Assembly (NCBI RefSeq): GCF_014192155.1 | Contig: NZ_JACHXO010000002.1 | Location: 434,001-498,000 of the forward strand | Direction: 5' to 3' | Source of the DNA: Roseateles terrae | GTDB taxonomy: Bacteria > Pseudomonadota > Gammaproteobacteria > Burkholderiales > Burkholderiaceae_C | DNA: 64,000 nt | Part shown: in pieces, positions 63,248 to 64,000 of the stretch | Position numbering within the stretch: the first letter of the stretch is position 1 | How the letters are laid out: each line of letters begins with the position of its first letter | Position numbers and translations under genes: made by a program | Notes under the pieces: generated by a model | Database searches by the model: none | Told to the model about the DNA's origin: nothing | Seen by the model: the letters and a program-made list of their open reading frames with translations, nothing else

Positions 63248-64000
63248 ATGGCACCCGGAATCAGCCGCCGTCACTGCATCGCTGCAATCTCCAGCGCCTG
63301 GCTGCAGATGCCGGCCCCAGCGCTTGCGCAACCGCAGGCGGCTTCGGCCCGCGTCGTGTCTCCAGCAAGCAGACCCGCGCTGCTGCGATTTACTTTCTCT
63401 CGCAAGCAAGACGATCCCCGCACCCAGTGGCTGATCAAGGTCTACACCGAAGTGCTGGACACCCTCGGCATCGGTTTTGCGTTTGTGGATGCACCACCGG
63501 CGCGCGGACTCATCCTGGTCAACACGGGCGAAGCGGACGGCGAATTGGGGCGCACCTGGGGATACGGCTCGCTGCATGACAGTCTGATTCGCGTCCCGAC
63601 GCCCAACAATGATGTGGAATTCGTGGCCTACGTGCTGGAGGACCGAATCGCGGCCGGCTTCCCCGGCTGGCCCGCCATTCGGGACCAACGCTGGCACTGC
63701 GAATATCGGCGAGGCGTTGATGAAGCGGCCAGCCTGCTCCACCATCAACTCGATCCGACCCTGGTGTCCGCAGTGGGCAACATTGAATCAGGACTTCGCC
63801 GACTTCAGTTGCGACGCACCGACCTGTATCTGGACGTGGGCGAAGCGGTTGAAGACTTCCTGGCGTTCGGCGACGGCCGGGAACGGGTGCTGCCGGGCCC
63901 GGTCATTCGACGGCTTCAAGCCGTTCAGACCACCACCGGCCATGCGTACCTGCATCGCCGGCATGCGTCTCTGGTGCCGGACATCTCCGACACCTTGCTG
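63248..64000 (+). CDS. Periplasmic substrate-binding protein, partial at window end
   Basis: The open frame runs from ATG 63248 to the last base of the window without a stop (251 codons seen). Residues 1-27 look like a signal peptide (MAPGISRRHCIAAISSAWLQ, cleavage after ALA); the RR could be a weak twin-arginine motif. The mature part begins with an Ala/Pro/Arg stretch and then shows FTFSRKQDDPRTQWLIKVYT and VLDTLGIGFAFVDAPPARGL. NTGEADGELGRTWGYGS and a later LIRVPTPNNDVEFVAYVLED match the bacterial solute-binding (SBP_bac_3-like) family, with the NxGxxDGExGR pattern. Ligand unknown. No strong ribosome site. Confidence 0.75.
   Translation, partial: MAPGISRRHCIAAISSAWLQMPAPALAQPQAASARVVSPASRPALLRFTFSRKQDDPRTQWLIKVYTEVLDTLGIGFAFVDAPPARGLILVNTGEADGELGRTWGYGSLHDSLIRVPTPNNDVEFVAYVLEDRIAAGFPGWPAIRDQRWHCEYRRGVDEAASLLHHQLDPTLVSAVGNIESGLRRLQLRRTDLYLDVGEAVEDFLAFGDGRERVLPGPVIRRLQAVQTTTGHAYLHRRHASLVPDISDTLL

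Noticed and set aside
63140-63748. Minus-strand frame over the solute-binding protein
   Set aside because: The plus frame has a signal peptide and a family pattern and is open to the window end; the minus product has neither.

Overview
This is a 64 kb, high-GC chromosomal segment from a betaproteobacterium. The best guess is order Burkholderiales, in the Roseateles/Mitsuaria/Rubrivivax neighbourhood. The guess rests on gene order and protein flavour: yicC beside a Ser/Thr kinase, PP2C phosphatase, rph, rdgB and hemW; hemC-hemD-hemX-hemY beside ppc and an AlgZ/AlgR-like pair; and 4.5S RNA near dnaX-ybaB-recR. Species cannot be read from the sequence alone. Most of the window is ordinary, tightly packed core genome.

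Layout. 1-2.2 kb: a low-complexity protein ending in one EF-hand loop, a YitT-type membrane protein, and an intergenic array of five 28-29 bp repeats. 2.2-6.65 kb: an ADP-ribose-themed neighbourhood, with an NrtR-like regulator whose Nudix box is degenerate, a macrodomain hydrolase, a GNAT acetyltransferase and an AI-2E-type permease on the minus strand, and a divergent RNA 2'-phosphotransferase (KptA). 6.7-10.2 kb: the one clearly accessory region. It is bounded by a 115 bp direct repeat made of part of tRNA-Ser(CGA) plus its terminator, and carries an IS3-family element, a second transposase remnant and two small secreted proteins of unknown function. 10.4-15.5 kb: serS, ispH, fkpB, radC, an Smr protein and a TonB-like protein. 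15.5-21 kb: a minus-strand operon (diguanylate cyclase, FlhG/MinD-like ATPase, truncated haemoglobin, unknown protein) diverging from a cheR-cheD-cheB operon. 21-30.5 kb: hemW, rdgB, rph, PP2C, Ser/Thr kinase, yicC, gmk, rpoZ, spoT/rel, greB. 30.7-46.7 kb: a His/Gly-rich DUF4114-like protein, two identical tRNA-Arg(ACG) genes, hemY/X/D/C, ppc, a LytTR two-component pair, argH, a bacteriohemerythrin, dinB, a DUF454 protein and lldD. 46.8-64 kb: an S46 dipeptidyl-peptidase, a small membrane protein, a GH16 lipoprotein, a dCMP-type deaminase, rnhA, a methyltransferase, gloB, mltD, a MAPEG protein, recR, ybaB, dnaX, a PurM-like paralogue, a SirB2-like protein, the 4.5S RNA gene and a solute-binding protein cut off by the window end.

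How the parts work together. Several units are classical: haem biosynthesis (hemC-D-X-Y, with hemW elsewhere), ppGpp and transcription (gmk-rpoZ-spoT, greB), replication and recombination (dnaX-ybaB-recR, radC, dinB, rnhA), and chemotaxis with c-di-GMP signalling (cheRDB, diguanylate cyclase, FlhG-like). The most unusual functional grouping is KptA, macrodomain and NrtR-like regulator. KptA uses NAD+ and releases ADP-ribose cyclic phosphate, macrodomains process ADP-ribose derivatives, and NrtR regulators sense ADP-ribose. The joint role proposed here is an inference.
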